Positions 1 to 9,029 of a DNA stretch of 64,000 bases are shown in pieces; positions within the stretch are counted from its first letter, which is position 1; every line of letters starts with the position of its first letter. The stretch comes from Bradyrhizobium sp. CCGUVB1N3 (GTDB lineage Bacteria; Pseudomonadota; Alphaproteobacteria; Rhizobiales; Xanthobacteraceae). Made by a program: the position numbers and the translations under genes. The stretch spans positions 186,001 to 250,000 of the forward strand of contig NZ_JANADR010000001.1 of NCBI RefSeq assembly GCF_024199925.1, given 5' to 3'. The notes beneath the pieces were generated by a model. That model searched no databases. It worked only from the letters and a program-made list of their open reading frames with translations, and was not told the DNA's origin.

Positions 1-591
1 CAGCGTTCCGGCAGCGTGCACCCCGAGCGGCTGTACGAGGAGTTGCTGAGGTTCGCGGGTGAACTGGCGACATTTGCCACGGCGGAACGGCGCGCGCGCA
101 ACTATCCGGCGTACGATCACGACGATCTCGAGAACGTCTTCACTCCCTTGGTGAACGACATCCAGGACTTCTTGAGCGCGCGGCTGGGCCGGCGGGCGAT
201 CCGCCTCGAGATCATCGAGCGCGCGCAGAACGCGTTCGTGTCGCCGATCCGCGATCGGGCTCTGTTCCGGAATGCGACCTTGGTGCTGGAGGTTGCCGCA
301 CGGCGGCCACTGGTGGAGATCCAGAACGATTTCCCGCATCTGTTCAAGGTCGGCCCAAACACCAAGATGAGCGAGATCGTGCACGCAAATCTGCCGGGCT
401 TGACGTTGGTGCATTTGCCGACGCCGCCGCCACACATCCGGGCCATCACGGATCACGTCTATTTCTATCTCGACCGCAAGTCGCCGCTATGGCCCGAGTT
501 CAGCACGGCGGGCTCGATCGGGATGCACTTCTCCGGCGACTGGCCGGAGCTTGAGCTGTACCTTTGGGCTATCCTGGAAGACAGGCCATGA
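1..591 (+). CDS. tssK: Type VI secretion baseplate protein TssK, 3' part
   Basis: The reading frame is open from base 1, so the gene begins before the window and only about 196 C-terminal codons are visible; the internal GTG at 16 is not a start. TssK is the trimeric baseplate protein that links the sheath baseplate to the TssL/TssM membrane complex. The visible part has the style of the TssK C-terminal lobe, including FPHLFKVGPNTKMSEIV and the closing WPELELYLWAIL. It overlaps tssL by 4 bases (ATGA), as expected for a T6SS operon. Confidence comes from both the residues and the order tssK-tssL-tssM. Confidence 0.9.
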   Translation, partial: QRSGSVHPERLYEELLRFAGELATFATAERRARNYPAYDHDDLENVFTPLVNDIQDFLSARLGRRAIRLEIIERAQNAFVSPIRDRALFRNATLVLEVAARRPLVEIQNDFPHLFKVGPNTKMSEIVHANLPGLTLVHLPTPPPHIRAITDHVYFYLDRKSPLWPEFSTAGSIGMHFSGDWPELELYLWAILEDRP

Positions 592-2120
592 GCGACAGGG
601 ACAAGCCGGTCAATCCTTTCGGTCGGGGCGAACGGACGATCATCCGTCCCAACCCCGGCGGGAAGTTGCCGCCGACGCCGACCTCTCAGCCTCCTCCGGG
701 TGAGGGACCTGCGGCACGTCCGGTCTATTCGCCATCGCCCCTGCCTTCTCCCGGCGCGCCTGCGCCAGCACCGCCATCATCATTTTCCCCTGTCCCGCAG
801 GGCTCGAGCTACGCCGCCGCGCCGGTCAGCCATCCGACTGAGGAATGGATCTCGACACCCGCGCAAACACCGGCGCCGCAACCGATGCTGCCACCCGGAC
901 CGCCGTTGCGCGTCGACGATCTGGTCGCGCCAAACGCCAATCCGGTGATGCGTGCCGCGGGCCCATTGCTGCAACTGCTTGGCCGGTTGCGGGTGGCGCT
1001 CATGCGAGCGTCATTCGCGAGCCTGATGGAGCAGGTTGCCGACGCTATCAAATTCTTCGAGAAAGATATCCGTTCAGCCGGTATTTCCGAGCACCAGGCC
1101 AACACTGCGAAATACATCCTGTGCGCCACGGCCGACGATATCGTGCAGCACATCCCGACCGAGGAGCGCCACGTCTGGACGCAATACTCGATGCTCAGCC
1201 GGTTCTTCGGCGAGCGGGTCGGCGGCGTCCGCTTCTTCGAGATCCTCGACCATCTGAAGGCTGATCCGCTGGTCAACTATCCGGTGCTCGAACTTCAGCA
1301 TGCCTGCCTTGCGCTCGGTTTCCAGGGTATTCACCGCACGTCGTCCGGCGGGCTTGCGAGCCTTCAGGTGATCCAGCGCAACCTCTATGAAGCGCTGCGC
1401 AGGGTTCGGCCGAAGACGATGAGCGACTTGTCGCCCAACTGGCGCGGGCAGGCGCTGGCTGGTCGCCGGCAGCGTCTGCGTGTACCAGTCTGGCTGGTGG
1501 CGGCCGTTGCCGCCGCGCTGCTTACCGGGTCCTATTTCGTCCTGCGGACGCTCCTGGACGGCCGGGCAGAGAACGCTGCCGAGGTAGCGCTTGCGCTCCA
1601 TCCGGCCGATCCGATCGAACTCAAGCGCCGGGTCGTTGCACCACCGCCACCGCCACCGCCACCGCCGCCACCGGATCGCATCACACAGTTGCAGCGCATC
1701 CGCAATGCGCTCGCGAAGGAGAATACGGCCTGTGCCATGACGGCGGACCAGACCGCGAGCTTCATTGTTATCAGGGTCTGTGACCTGGCGTTGTTCGCGT
1801 CGGGGCAGGCCACCATTCTCGACGGCTTCAAGCCGGTTGCGGTCCGCATCGCGGCAACCCTCGACAAGGAGCCGGGACGAATCCGGGTCGTCGGCCATAC
1901 CGACAGTTCGCCCATCCGCACAGTGCGCTTCCCTTCGAACTTCGAGCTGTCGGTCGAGCGCGCCAAGGCGGTTGCCGCCGCACTGAAGCCGGGCCTGACC
2001 GATGGTTCGCGCATCGACGTCGAGGGCAAGGGAGCCGATGCGCCAATCGCCAGCAATACGACCCCGGAGGGACGCGCCAAGAACCGGCGTGTCGAGATCT
2101 TTATCGAACGTAGCGAATAG
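588..2120 (+). CDS. tssL: Type VI secretion protein TssL with OmpA-like C-terminus
   Basis: This is the inner-membrane protein of the T6SS membrane complex (DotU/IcmH family), 510 aa from the ATG at 588. That start overlaps the tssK stop; an upstream in-frame start at 564 is less likely. Residues 1-105 are Pro/Ala-rich and low in complexity. The DotU domain covers about 110-290, and one membrane segment lies near 299-320 (VPVWLVAAVAAALLTGSYF). A run of prolines near 350-361 precedes an OmpA/MotB-like peptidoglycan-binding domain with GHTD at 436-439 and the closing NRRVEIFI. Such OmpA-fused 'evolved' TssL proteins are known and replace a separate TagL. Confidence 0.93.
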   Translation: MSDRDKPVNPFGRGERTIIRPNPGGKLPPTPTSQPPPGEGPAARPVYSPSPLPSPGAPAPAPPSSFSPVPQGSSYAAAPVSHPTEEWISTPAQTPAPQPMLPPGPPLRVDDLVAPNANPVMRAAGPLLQLLGRLRVALMRASFASLMEQVADAIKFFEKDIRSAGISEHQANTAKYILCATADDIVQHIPTEERHVWTQYSMLSRFFGERVGGVRFFEILDHLKADPLVNYPVLELQHACLALGFQGIHRTSSGGLASLQVIQRNLYEALRRVRPKTMSDLSPNWRGQALAGRRQRLRVPVWLVAAVAAALLTGSYFVLRTLLDGRAENAAEVALALHPADPIELKRRVVAPPPPPPPPPPPDRITQLQRIRNALAKENTACAMTADQTASFIVIRVCDLALFASGQATILDGFKPVAVRIAATLDKEPGRIRVVGHTDSSPIRTVRFPSNFELSVERAKAVAAALKPGLTDGSRIDVEGKGADAPIASNTTPEGRAKNRRVEIFIERSE

Positions 2121-2126
2121 GCAGAC

Positions 2127-2144
2127 ACCGCCAGCTCAGGCGGT
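2127..2144 (+). terminator. Small hairpin between tssL and tssM
   Basis: ACCGCC (2127-2132) and GGCGGT (2139-2144) form a perfect 6-bp stem with a 6-base loop in the 43-base gap between tssL and tssM. Only two T residues follow, so it may be a weak attenuator or mRNA processing structure, or chance. Confidence 0.3.
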
Positions 2145-2163
2145 TTGCGACAGGTAGGGTGAG

Positions 2164-5100
2164 ATGCTTGCCAAGGACATTCTCCGCATCGTCCTCTACG
2201 GAGTTGGGCTCAGCTCGCTCGGGGCGGTGATCTATTTCGCGGGTCCCTTCATCGCGTTCGGCGACTGGCGGCCGCTGGAGAACCATATCGTCCGCCAGAT
2301 CGCTATTCTGCTGCTCACCACGGCCGTGGCAGGCATCGTTGGCCTCAATCTGTTCAAGCGGCGCAAGAGTGCCAAGGAGATTGCCGACGGCATCAGCGGT
2401 GCGGATCAGCCCGTCAGCGACGAGCCGGTGCTCAAGGAGCGCATGAAGGATGCGCTCGCGACGCTGAAGACCGCCAGCGGCAACAAGTCGGGCTATCTCT
2501 ACGATCTGCCCTGGTACGTCATCATCGGTCCGCCTGGCGCCGGGAAGACCACGGCGCTGGTCAATTCCGGGCTCAAATTTCCGCTCGCGCGCGGGGCGAC
2601 GCCGGCGGCGATCGCGGGGGTCGGCGGCACCCGCTACTGCGATTGGTGGTTTACCGAGGAAGCGGTGCTGATCGATACGGCCGGCCGCTATACCACTCAG
2701 GATTCCAACAGCAAGGCCGATAAAGATAGCTGGCTGGCGTTCCTGGACATCCTCAAGAAAAGCCGGTCGCGCCAGCCGATCAACGGCGTCCTCGTCGCCA
2801 TCAGTATCGAAGACGTGCTGACGCTGCCGAAACAGGAGCTCGCGCTTCACGCCGACGCCATCAGGATGCGCTTGCTCGAGCTTCATCAGAGGCTCAAGGT
2901 CAGCTTCCCGGTCTACGCGTTATTCACCAAGGCCGATCTCGTTGCGGGCTTCACCGAATATTTCGCCTATCTCGGCGAGGCCGGCCGCCGTCAGGTCTGG
3001 GGCGCTACGTTCCAGACCGCCGACAAAACGCAGAATCTGGTGGGGCAGATCCCGGTCGAGTTCGACCGTCTGCTGGAGCGCCTGAGCGAGGAGACACTCG
3101 ATCGTCTGCAGGACGAGCCGACGCCGCAACACCGAGTGCAGTTGTTCGGCTTCCCGGCGCAGATGGCCCGGCTCAAGCCTCAGATTCACGATTTCCTCAA
3201 TCAGATCTTCGAGCCGACGCGCTATCACGTGAATGCGAACCTGCGCGGGTTCTACTTCACCTCGGGTACACAGCAGGGCACGCCGATCGACCAATTGATC
3301 GGGTCGCTGGCGCGTACGTTCGGCGCAGAGGAGGTCGGTTCCGGATCCTATTCGGGCACGGGCAAGAGCTACTTCCTCGCAGACCTGATTTCCAAGGTCA
3401 TCATCGGCGAGGCCGATTGGGTCTCGACCGATCGTGCCGCGGTGCGCCGCGCACTGATCCTGAAAACCGCAGCGCTGTCATTGATCGGACTGGTTTCGAT
3501 CGGGCTGATCGCAGCGTGGTTGACGAGCTACAAGCGTAACTCCGATTTGATCGAGCAGAGCCTGCAGGCGGACAGCGAGTATGCAGCCGCCGGAGCGCCA
3601 CTCATCAAGCAGACGCTGATCGCCGATCATGATCTCGACAAGGTGCTGCCGTTGCTCTACCGGCTGCGCAACGCCCCGGCGGGCTACGGATCGCGCAGCG
3701 AGCCGGTGACACTGTCGGCGCGCTACGGGCTCAGCCAGCACGCCCGGCTGCTGTCACCCTCGAAGGCGGCCTATCATATGGCGCTCGAGCGCATGTTCCG
3801 GCCCCGCCTGCTGTATCGCCTGGAGGAGCAGCTCAATGAGCGCATCAACGAACCTGCCTTCGTCTATGAGGCGCTGAAGGTCTACCTGATGCTCGGTGGC
3901 CTGCAGTCGCCGGACCGCGAGCTGATCCGCTCCTGGATGCAACGTGACTGGGCAGACAACCTCTATCCCGGTGCGACCAACGCGGAAGGGCGGCGTCTAC
4001 TCGATGAGAATCTCGTGGCGATGTTCGACCTCGAGACCGAGCAGCCGCCGCTGGTCGAGCTCGACGGTCGGTTGATCAAGCAGGCCCAGAGCTCCTTGGC
4101 GCGCTTGAGTGTGTCGCAACGTGCCTATGAATTTTTGAAATCGGAGGCGCACGCGTCCACGGCTGGTGACTGGATCGCCAGCCGGCACGGGGGGCCCGAC
4201 ATGGCCGTCGTGTTCGAAACCACGACGGGGCAGCCGCTGGACGTCGTGCGGGTGCCTGAATTCTTCACCTATAACGGGTTCCATCAGAAGTTCATCGCCC
4301 GGCTGTCGGGATTGTCGGAGCGCATGAAGCGGGAGCGGTGGGTTTTGGGTGATGCCGGCCAGCAATCGGCCATCGACCAGCAGTACGACAATCTGGCCGG
4401 CGATCTGCTCAGTATCTATTCCAACGATTTCGTGACGACCTGGCGAACGGCACTCGGGAGCCTGCGCCTGAAGAAGCTGCTCGCTGACAAGCCGAAATAC
4501 GAGGTGCTGAGAGCGCTTTCAGCGCCGACCTCACCGATGCGGCAAATCCTGGAATCGGTGCGCGACGAGACGATGCTGACCAAGGAACGGGCGAAGCCGG
4601 CGAACACTGCGGCGCCCGGGGCCGCCGCCGCGCCGGCACCGGCACTTTTCACCAATGTTCAGGATGGGCCGCCCGGCGCGGCGATCGAGGCACAGTTCAA
4701 ACCTTATCATGCGGTGCTCGAAGGTGAGAGCACCCGCCGACCGATTGACTCGACTATCGCCAACCTGAACGACATCGCGCAGAACCTGACGCTGATCATC
4801 GAGAATCCGCAACTGACCGCACAGGCGACCGCTGCGCTTCAGACCCAGGTCGCAGCGCTTCGCAACAATGCCTCGCGCATGCCGCCGCCTTTTTCCGACA
4901 TGTTGCGAGCGGCGGCCGCGGAGTTCGAAGGCAGTATCGCGGCCTCAACCGCCGGACAGATCCTGCAGACGTTGCGCGATCAGGTCACGCCGGTCTGTCA
5001 GCAGACGGTGACCAACCGTTATCCGTTTGTCCGCAGCAGCAACCAGGAAGTCCCGCTCGCGGACTTTGCGAAATTGTTCAGTCCGAACGGTATTATGGAC

Positions 5101-5718
5101 AAGTTCTTCGCCCAGTACCTGGCACCTTACGCCGATACGTCGCGGTCGGACTGGGTCTGGCGAAAGGAGAGCCCCGTCGGCCGATCGTTCTCGCCTGACA
5201 CGCTCAAGCAATTTCAGAATGCGGCCTATATCCGCGATGCCTTCTTCCAGACTGGCGGCGGCGTGCCGGCGGTATCATTCGCGATCCGGCCACCTGGGGC
5301 AGCAGGGCCAGGCGTGACCGTCAAGACCGAGATCGGCGGCACCACGATTACGAGCCCGACCACTCCTGGGCCGACTCCTGGACCGGCAGCTCCGTCCTTG
5401 TTCGGCGGTCAGCAACCCGCGCCACCGCCGCAGCCGCAGAGCAACGCACCGACGACCGTCCTCTGGCCGGGCCCGTCGCCGCGAACGGCAATTTCAGTCA
5501 GCAACGACACCGGCTCGCCGTCCGTGCTTGAGCGCGTCGGTCCCTGGTCGTTGTTCCGGATGCTGGAGGCAGGCTCGTTGGTGGCGAAAGCGGAAACCGC
5601 CAGCGCGACTTTCATCGTGGCCGGGCGCGAGCTCAACTACCAGATTTCGACCGGATCGTTGCGCAATCCGCTGAACCTGTCCGTGCTCCGCGAGTTTCGT
5701 TGCCCGACCGGAATATGA
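2164..5718 (+). CDS. tssM: Type VI secretion protein TssM (IcmF)
   Basis: TssM is the large inner-membrane protein spanning to TssJ; this one is 1184 aa, normal for the family. Two membrane segments lie in the first 62 residues and a third near 434-454. Between them is the cytoplasmic NTPase-like domain with Walker A GPPGAGKTT at 122-130 and Walker B region VLIDTAGRYT from 168. Residues 455 onward are the long periplasmic part, ending in a beta-rich TssM C-terminal domain after a Pro/Gly-rich linker (about 1040-1090). The intact Walker A suggests NTP binding is retained, which is not the case in every TssM. It overlaps tagF by 4 bases. Confidence 0.95.
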   Translation: MLAKDILRIVLYGVGLSSLGAVIYFAGPFIAFGDWRPLENHIVRQIAILLLTTAVAGIVGLNLFKRRKSAKEIADGISGADQPVSDEPVLKERMKDALATLKTASGNKSGYLYDLPWYVIIGPPGAGKTTALVNSGLKFPLARGATPAAIAGVGGTRYCDWWFTEEAVLIDTAGRYTTQDSNSKADKDSWLAFLDILKKSRSRQPINGVLVAISIEDVLTLPKQELALHADAIRMRLLELHQRLKVSFPVYALFTKADLVAGFTEYFAYLGEAGRRQVWGATFQTADKTQNLVGQIPVEFDRLLERLSEETLDRLQDEPTPQHRVQLFGFPAQMARLKPQIHDFLNQIFEPTRYHVNANLRGFYFTSGTQQGTPIDQLIGSLARTFGAEEVGSGSYSGTGKSYFLADLISKVIIGEADWVSTDRAAVRRALILKTAALSLIGLVSIGLIAAWLTSYKRNSDLIEQSLQADSEYAAAGAPLIKQTLIADHDLDKVLPLLYRLRNAPAGYGSRSEPVTLSARYGLSQHARLLSPSKAAYHMALERMFRPRLLYRLEEQLNERINEPAFVYEALKVYLMLGGLQSPDRELIRSWMQRDWADNLYPGATNAEGRRLLDENLVAMFDLETEQPPLVELDGRLIKQAQSSLARLSVSQRAYEFLKSEAHASTAGDWIASRHGGPDMAVVFETTTGQPLDVVRVPEFFTYNGFHQKFIARLSGLSERMKRERWVLGDAGQQSAIDQQYDNLAGDLLSIYSNDFVTTWRTALGSLRLKKLLADKPKYEVLRALSAPTSPMRQILESVRDETMLTKERAKPANTAAPGAAAAPAPALFTNVQDGPPGAAIEAQFKPYHAVLEGESTRRPIDSTIANLNDIAQNLTLIIENPQLTAQATAALQTQVAALRNNASRMPPPFSDMLRAAAAEFEGSIAASTAGQILQTLRDQVTPVCQQTVTNRYPFVRSSNQEVPLADFAKLFSPNGIMDKFFAQYLAPYADTSRSDWVWRKESPVGRSFSPDTLKQFQNAAYIRDAFFQTGGGVPAVSFAIRPPGAAGPGVTVKTEIGGTTITSPTTPGPTPGPAAPSLFGGQQPAPPPQPQSNAPTTVLWPGPSPRTAISVSNDTGSPSVLERVGPWSLFRMLEAGSLVAKAETASATFIVAGRELNYQISTGSLRNPLNLSVLREFRCPTGI

Positions 5719-6416
5719 CCATGCGTTGCGGCTTATTCGGCAAGATCGGTGCGAAGCGCGATTTCATCGCGATCGCAACTCCGCGCAGTTTCCTGGAGGC
5801 CTGGGAGCCATGGGTGCAGGCTGCGCTGTCGGCAAGTCGCCACCAACTCGGCTCGGGCTGGCAGCAGGCCTTCCTGACCGCGCCGGTTTGGCGATTCTGG
5901 CTCGGCGCCACGATCTGCGGCACCACGGTTGCAGGTGCAATCATGCCCTCGCTCGACGGGGTAGGACGGTATTATCCATTGACGCTACACACAGTGATGG
6001 GCGAGGGCGCCTCGCTGCCGCCGCCGAACATCGATCCGCAGGACGAATGGTTCGGGCAAGCGGAGACATTCCTGCTCTCGACCCTGGATCAGGCCGCGAC
6101 CTTCGAGCAGATCTCCGATGCATTGGATCGTCTCGCGGTACCGCGACTGCAGGCGACCGTCGTCGATGGTTCACCCATCACGTCAGTGGGTGCATCAGCG
6201 ATGGGGATGGCCTCGCCGGCCGACACATTCGCAGGGTCGTTTTCCGCACTTTGCGCCGCCAACCCACAAGTCTACTCCTCGGCCAGCTTCTGGTGGACCG
6301 CCGGAGGTGAAGGCTTTCCGTCAATGGCACTGTGTTGCCGTGGACTACCGGATCCGTTTCATTATTCCACGCTGCTGACTGGCGATCTCGGCCGCGCGGC
6401 ATCCGGGACGGGATAA
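5715..6416 (+). CDS. tagF: Type VI secretion-associated protein TagF
   Basis: TagF is a post-translational repressor of T6SS assembly in systems with the PpkA/PppA switch. The ATG at 5715 overlaps the tssM stop (ATGA) and gives 233 aa; a second ATG follows at 5721. The N-terminus CGLFGKIGAKRDFI is the typical TagF opening (GLFGK-P-GDF), and ICGTTVAGAIMPSLDGVGRYYPLTL is the usual motif around the conserved S/GVGR-YPL. The body then matches a normal-length single-domain TagF, not the TagF-PppA fusion seen in some species. It lies 6 bases before pppA. Confidence 0.88.
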   Translation: MTMRCGLFGKIGAKRDFIAIATPRSFLEAWEPWVQAALSASRHQLGSGWQQAFLTAPVWRFWLGATICGTTVAGAIMPSLDGVGRYYPLTLHTVMGEGASLPPPNIDPQDEWFGQAETFLLSTLDQAATFEQISDALDRLAVPRLQATVVDGSPITSVGASAMGMASPADTFAGSFSALCAANPQVYSSASFWWTAGGEGFPSMALCCRGLPDPFHYSTLLTGDLGRAASGTG

Positions 6417-6422
6417 CGTGCG

Positions 6423-7199
6423 ATGACACACAACCCGTCCTTTTTCGAAGTCGGGAGCGTCACGCATACCGGACGAGTGCGGGAGCGGAACGAGGATTCG
6501 TGTCTGGTACGAACCGACGTGGGCCTGTGGGCTGTCGCTGACGGTATGGGCGGTCATGAGGCCGGCGATCTTGCCAGTGGCATCGTCGTGCAATCGCTCG
6601 ATGCGATCGGCATGCCGGAGTCAGCCGCAGATCTGCTGGCGGAATGCGAGGAGCGGCTGTTCAGCGCGAACCGGCAGATCCTGGCGCTGAGTCATGAACG
6701 ACACGGGGCCACCGTCGGGACCACGGCGGCGGTTTTGCTCGTACGCGACGGCTATTATGCCTGCATATGGGCGGGCGATAGCCGGGTCTACCTGATTAAC
6801 CGCGGCGGCATCAACCAGGTGTCGCACGATCACAGCGAACTGGAGGAACTGATCGCCGAAGGTGCGCTGTCGCGCGAAGACGTGAAGGATTGGCCGAGCA
6901 ATACCATTACCCGCGCCGTCGGCGTCGCCGATGATCCCGAGTTCGAGGTGGTGACAGGCCCGGCCGAGCCGGAGGATATCTTCGTGATCTGCAGCGATGG
7001 CCTGACCAGGCACTTGCAGGACGACGAGATCCTGCAGCACGCCGCCACGCGGCGCGCCCAGGCGGCCTGCGATGACATGCTCGCTCTGGCTCTTGATCGC
7101 GGAGGTCTCGACAACGTGACGATCGTGATCGTGCGGCTGCTGACGCCGCGATCCAGGGAGCCGACAAGATCGCCGCTCAATCGGGAGCCGCAACCATGA
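6423..7199 (+). CDS. pppA: PP2C-type Ser/Thr phosphatase of the T6SS switch
   Basis: 258 aa with all the main PP2C motifs: the N-terminal TGRVRERNEDS, the metal-binding ADGMGGHEAGD, the GDSRVYL strand, CSDGLTRHL and the closing GLDNVTIVIV. It is soluble, with no signal or membrane segment. In known T6SS clusters PppA reverses PpkA phosphorylation (for example of Fha) and so switches secretion off. No Fha gene is visible here, but upstream genes lie outside the window. Its stop overlaps the ppkA start by 4 bases (ATGA), which suggests translational coupling of the opposing enzymes. Confidence 0.92.
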   Translation: MTHNPSFFEVGSVTHTGRVRERNEDSCLVRTDVGLWAVADGMGGHEAGDLASGIVVQSLDAIGMPESAADLLAECEERLFSANRQILALSHERHGATVGTTAAVLLVRDGYYACIWAGDSRVYLINRGGINQVSHDHSELEELIAEGALSREDVKDWPSNTITRAVGVADDPEFEVVTGPAEPEDIFVICSDGLTRHLQDDEILQHAATRRAQAACDDMLALALDRGGLDNVTIVIVRLLTPRSREPTRSPLNREPQP

Positions 7200-9004
7200 C
7201 CCCGAACGATCCATTCCGATCGTCCTACCACGGCGTGCCGTCAGGCACCCGGCTCAATGGCATCTACGAGATCGAAGCCATGATCGGCGCGGGCGGCATG
7301 GGTGAAGTCTACAAGTGCCGCGAGATCCAGACCGGATCGCCGGTTGCGGTGAAAATGCTGCTGCCCGACATGGTTGACAACGAGGCGGCGCTCGCGCTGT
7401 TCCGTCGGGAGGCCACGGCGCTCCACAATCTTCCGCACGACGCGATCGTTCGCTACTTCCTGTTCACTGTGGAACCGGTGCTGCAGCGGCCGTATCTCGC
7501 GATGGAATTCGTGAACGGCCGCTCGCTCTCGAACATGCTCAACGAAGGGCCGTTGACCTTCGAGGCGCTGATCAAGTTGATGCAGCGCGTCGCATCGGGA
7601 CTGGAGGCCGCCCACGAGCATGGTATCGTCCATCGCGACGTTTCTCCGGACAACATCATCGTGCCGCTCGATGACGTCAGGCGGGCCAAGATCATAGACT
7701 TTGGCATCGCTCGGTCGACCCAGATGGGTGACAAAACCATCATCGGATCGGGCTTCGCCGGCAAGGACAATTACGCATCGCCGGAACAGGTCGGGTTATA
7801 TGGGAATGAGGTCACCGCGAAATCCGATGTCTACAGCCTCGGTCTCGTGCTGTTCCATGCGCTGACCGGACAGAAGCTCGACATGGGCGGCAGCCAGTTT
7901 CAACTGGTGGAGAAGCGCCGGCGTGTGCCCGATCTCGGTGCGGTGGACATGCGCATCCGGCCTTTGCTGGAGCAGATGCTACAGCCTGATCCGGCATTGC
8001 GTCCGACCATGGCCGAGGTCGCCAACTGGAGGCCGGCTGGTTCGGCTCAGACACCCGCCACGCCGTTGTATGGCTTCGATCCGCTGCGGCGGCCGGAAAG
8101 CGGGGCGCCGGCGCCGCAGGACAGGATGCCATCAGCCGCGCGGAGTCGGCGTAGCCGATGGCTGGGTGCGGGCGCGACGGCGGTACTGCTTCTGCTCGGC
8201 GGGGGTGGATATGCCTTCTACAAACTGGTTTGGTCGGCGCCTGGCGTAGCGGCCTTGCCGCCACCTCCGAAACTCGCCGGGACAATGTCGCCGCCGAAGG
8301 TCGACTCCGCCGGACCACAGTCGGGACGCCAGGAGCAGGTGAAGCTGCCTGCGCCACCGACGCCGACGCCGTCTCCGGCGCTCGAGGGGGCAGGGCGAGC
8401 CGAACGCATCCGCAAATATGTGGCTCAATATGCCGGCGGCGACTGCTTCTTCATCCTGCCGGTTGCCGTGAGCCAAAACGCCGCCGTCATCGAAGGCTTC
8501 GGCGCCTCGACCGCCCCGTTCGACACCTTCGACAAGGCGTTTCGGCGGGAGCAGGGATTCGAGGCTTCGGTCGGCGTCAGGCAAGTGACTGAGGCGCAAT
8601 GCCCGGCCGTCAAATTCTTGCGCGAGGTCGGGAGCGATCAGGCGCGAGCGCCGCGTATCACCCTGTCGGCGACAGAGCTGAAGGCCGGCGAAACCCTCAA
8701 CGGCACCATTGAGAACTTCGCCAACCGCGTGGTGGAGCTGCTCATGGTGTCGGATCGCGGCGAGGTACAGAGCCTGTCTTATCTGCTGAAGCCGGGCATC
8801 GACTCGCTATCGTTCACGCTCCCGACAGCGCGCGCGAGCGGTCCGCAACTGCTGTTGGTCGTGGCGACCCCGCAGGTCCTGGACTCGCTGCGTCAGCCGC
8901 GACCGACGGCTGCCGACACGTTCTTTCTGCAGGCGCTGAGTGAGGCTCAGCGCAACAAGGTCACGATGATCGCGGCCGCGCGCTACGTGCTGCTCACAAA
9001 CTGA
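7196..9004 (+). CDS. ppkA: Membrane Ser/Thr protein kinase PpkA with DUF4384-like periplasmic end
   Basis: 602 aa. Residues about 20-280 are a Hanks-type kinase: a Gly-rich loop (MIGAGGMGEVYKCR), VAVKMLL, catalytic HRDVSPDNI, DFGIARST and an activation segment ending YASPEQV. A Pro/Arg-rich linker precedes one membrane segment near 321-343. The remaining 260 residues should be periplasmic: a Pro-rich stalk, a module beginning RIRKYVAQYAGGDCFF with two cysteines, then a DUF4384-like beta domain (LKAGETLNGTIENF and following). The kinase end fits PpkA of T6SS clusters. The C-terminal sensor part differs from the von Willebrand A domain of Pseudomonas PpkA. Confidence 0.9.
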   Translation: MTPNDPFRSSYHGVPSGTRLNGIYEIEAMIGAGGMGEVYKCREIQTGSPVAVKMLLPDMVDNEAALALFRREATALHNLPHDAIVRYFLFTVEPVLQRPYLAMEFVNGRSLSNMLNEGPLTFEALIKLMQRVASGLEAAHEHGIVHRDVSPDNIIVPLDDVRRAKIIDFGIARSTQMGDKTIIGSGFAGKDNYASPEQVGLYGNEVTAKSDVYSLGLVLFHALTGQKLDMGGSQFQLVEKRRRVPDLGAVDMRIRPLLEQMLQPDPALRPTMAEVANWRPAGSAQTPATPLYGFDPLRRPESGAPAPQDRMPSAARSRRSRWLGAGATAVLLLLGGGGYAFYKLVWSAPGVAALPPPPKLAGTMSPPKVDSAGPQSGRQEQVKLPAPPTPTPSPALEGAGRAERIRKYVAQYAGGDCFFILPVAVSQNAAVIEGFGASTAPFDTFDKAFRREQGFEASVGVRQVTEAQCPAVKFLREVGSDQARAPRITLSATELKAGETLNGTIENFANRVVELLMVSDRGEVQSLSYLLKPGIDSLSFTLPTARASGPQLLLVVATPQVLDSLRQPRPTAADTFFLQALSEAQRNKVTMIAAARYVLLTN

Positions 9005-9029
9005 TCGGGTGTTCAGAACTTTCCGATCA
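9002..9029. terminator. Inverted repeat between convergent ppkA and DUF4424 genes
   Basis: TGATCGG (9002-9008) and CCGATCA (9023-9029) form a perfect 7-bp stem with a 14-base loop. It spans both stop codons of the convergent genes. It could act in both directions, but it has no clear T-tract. Confidence 0.35.
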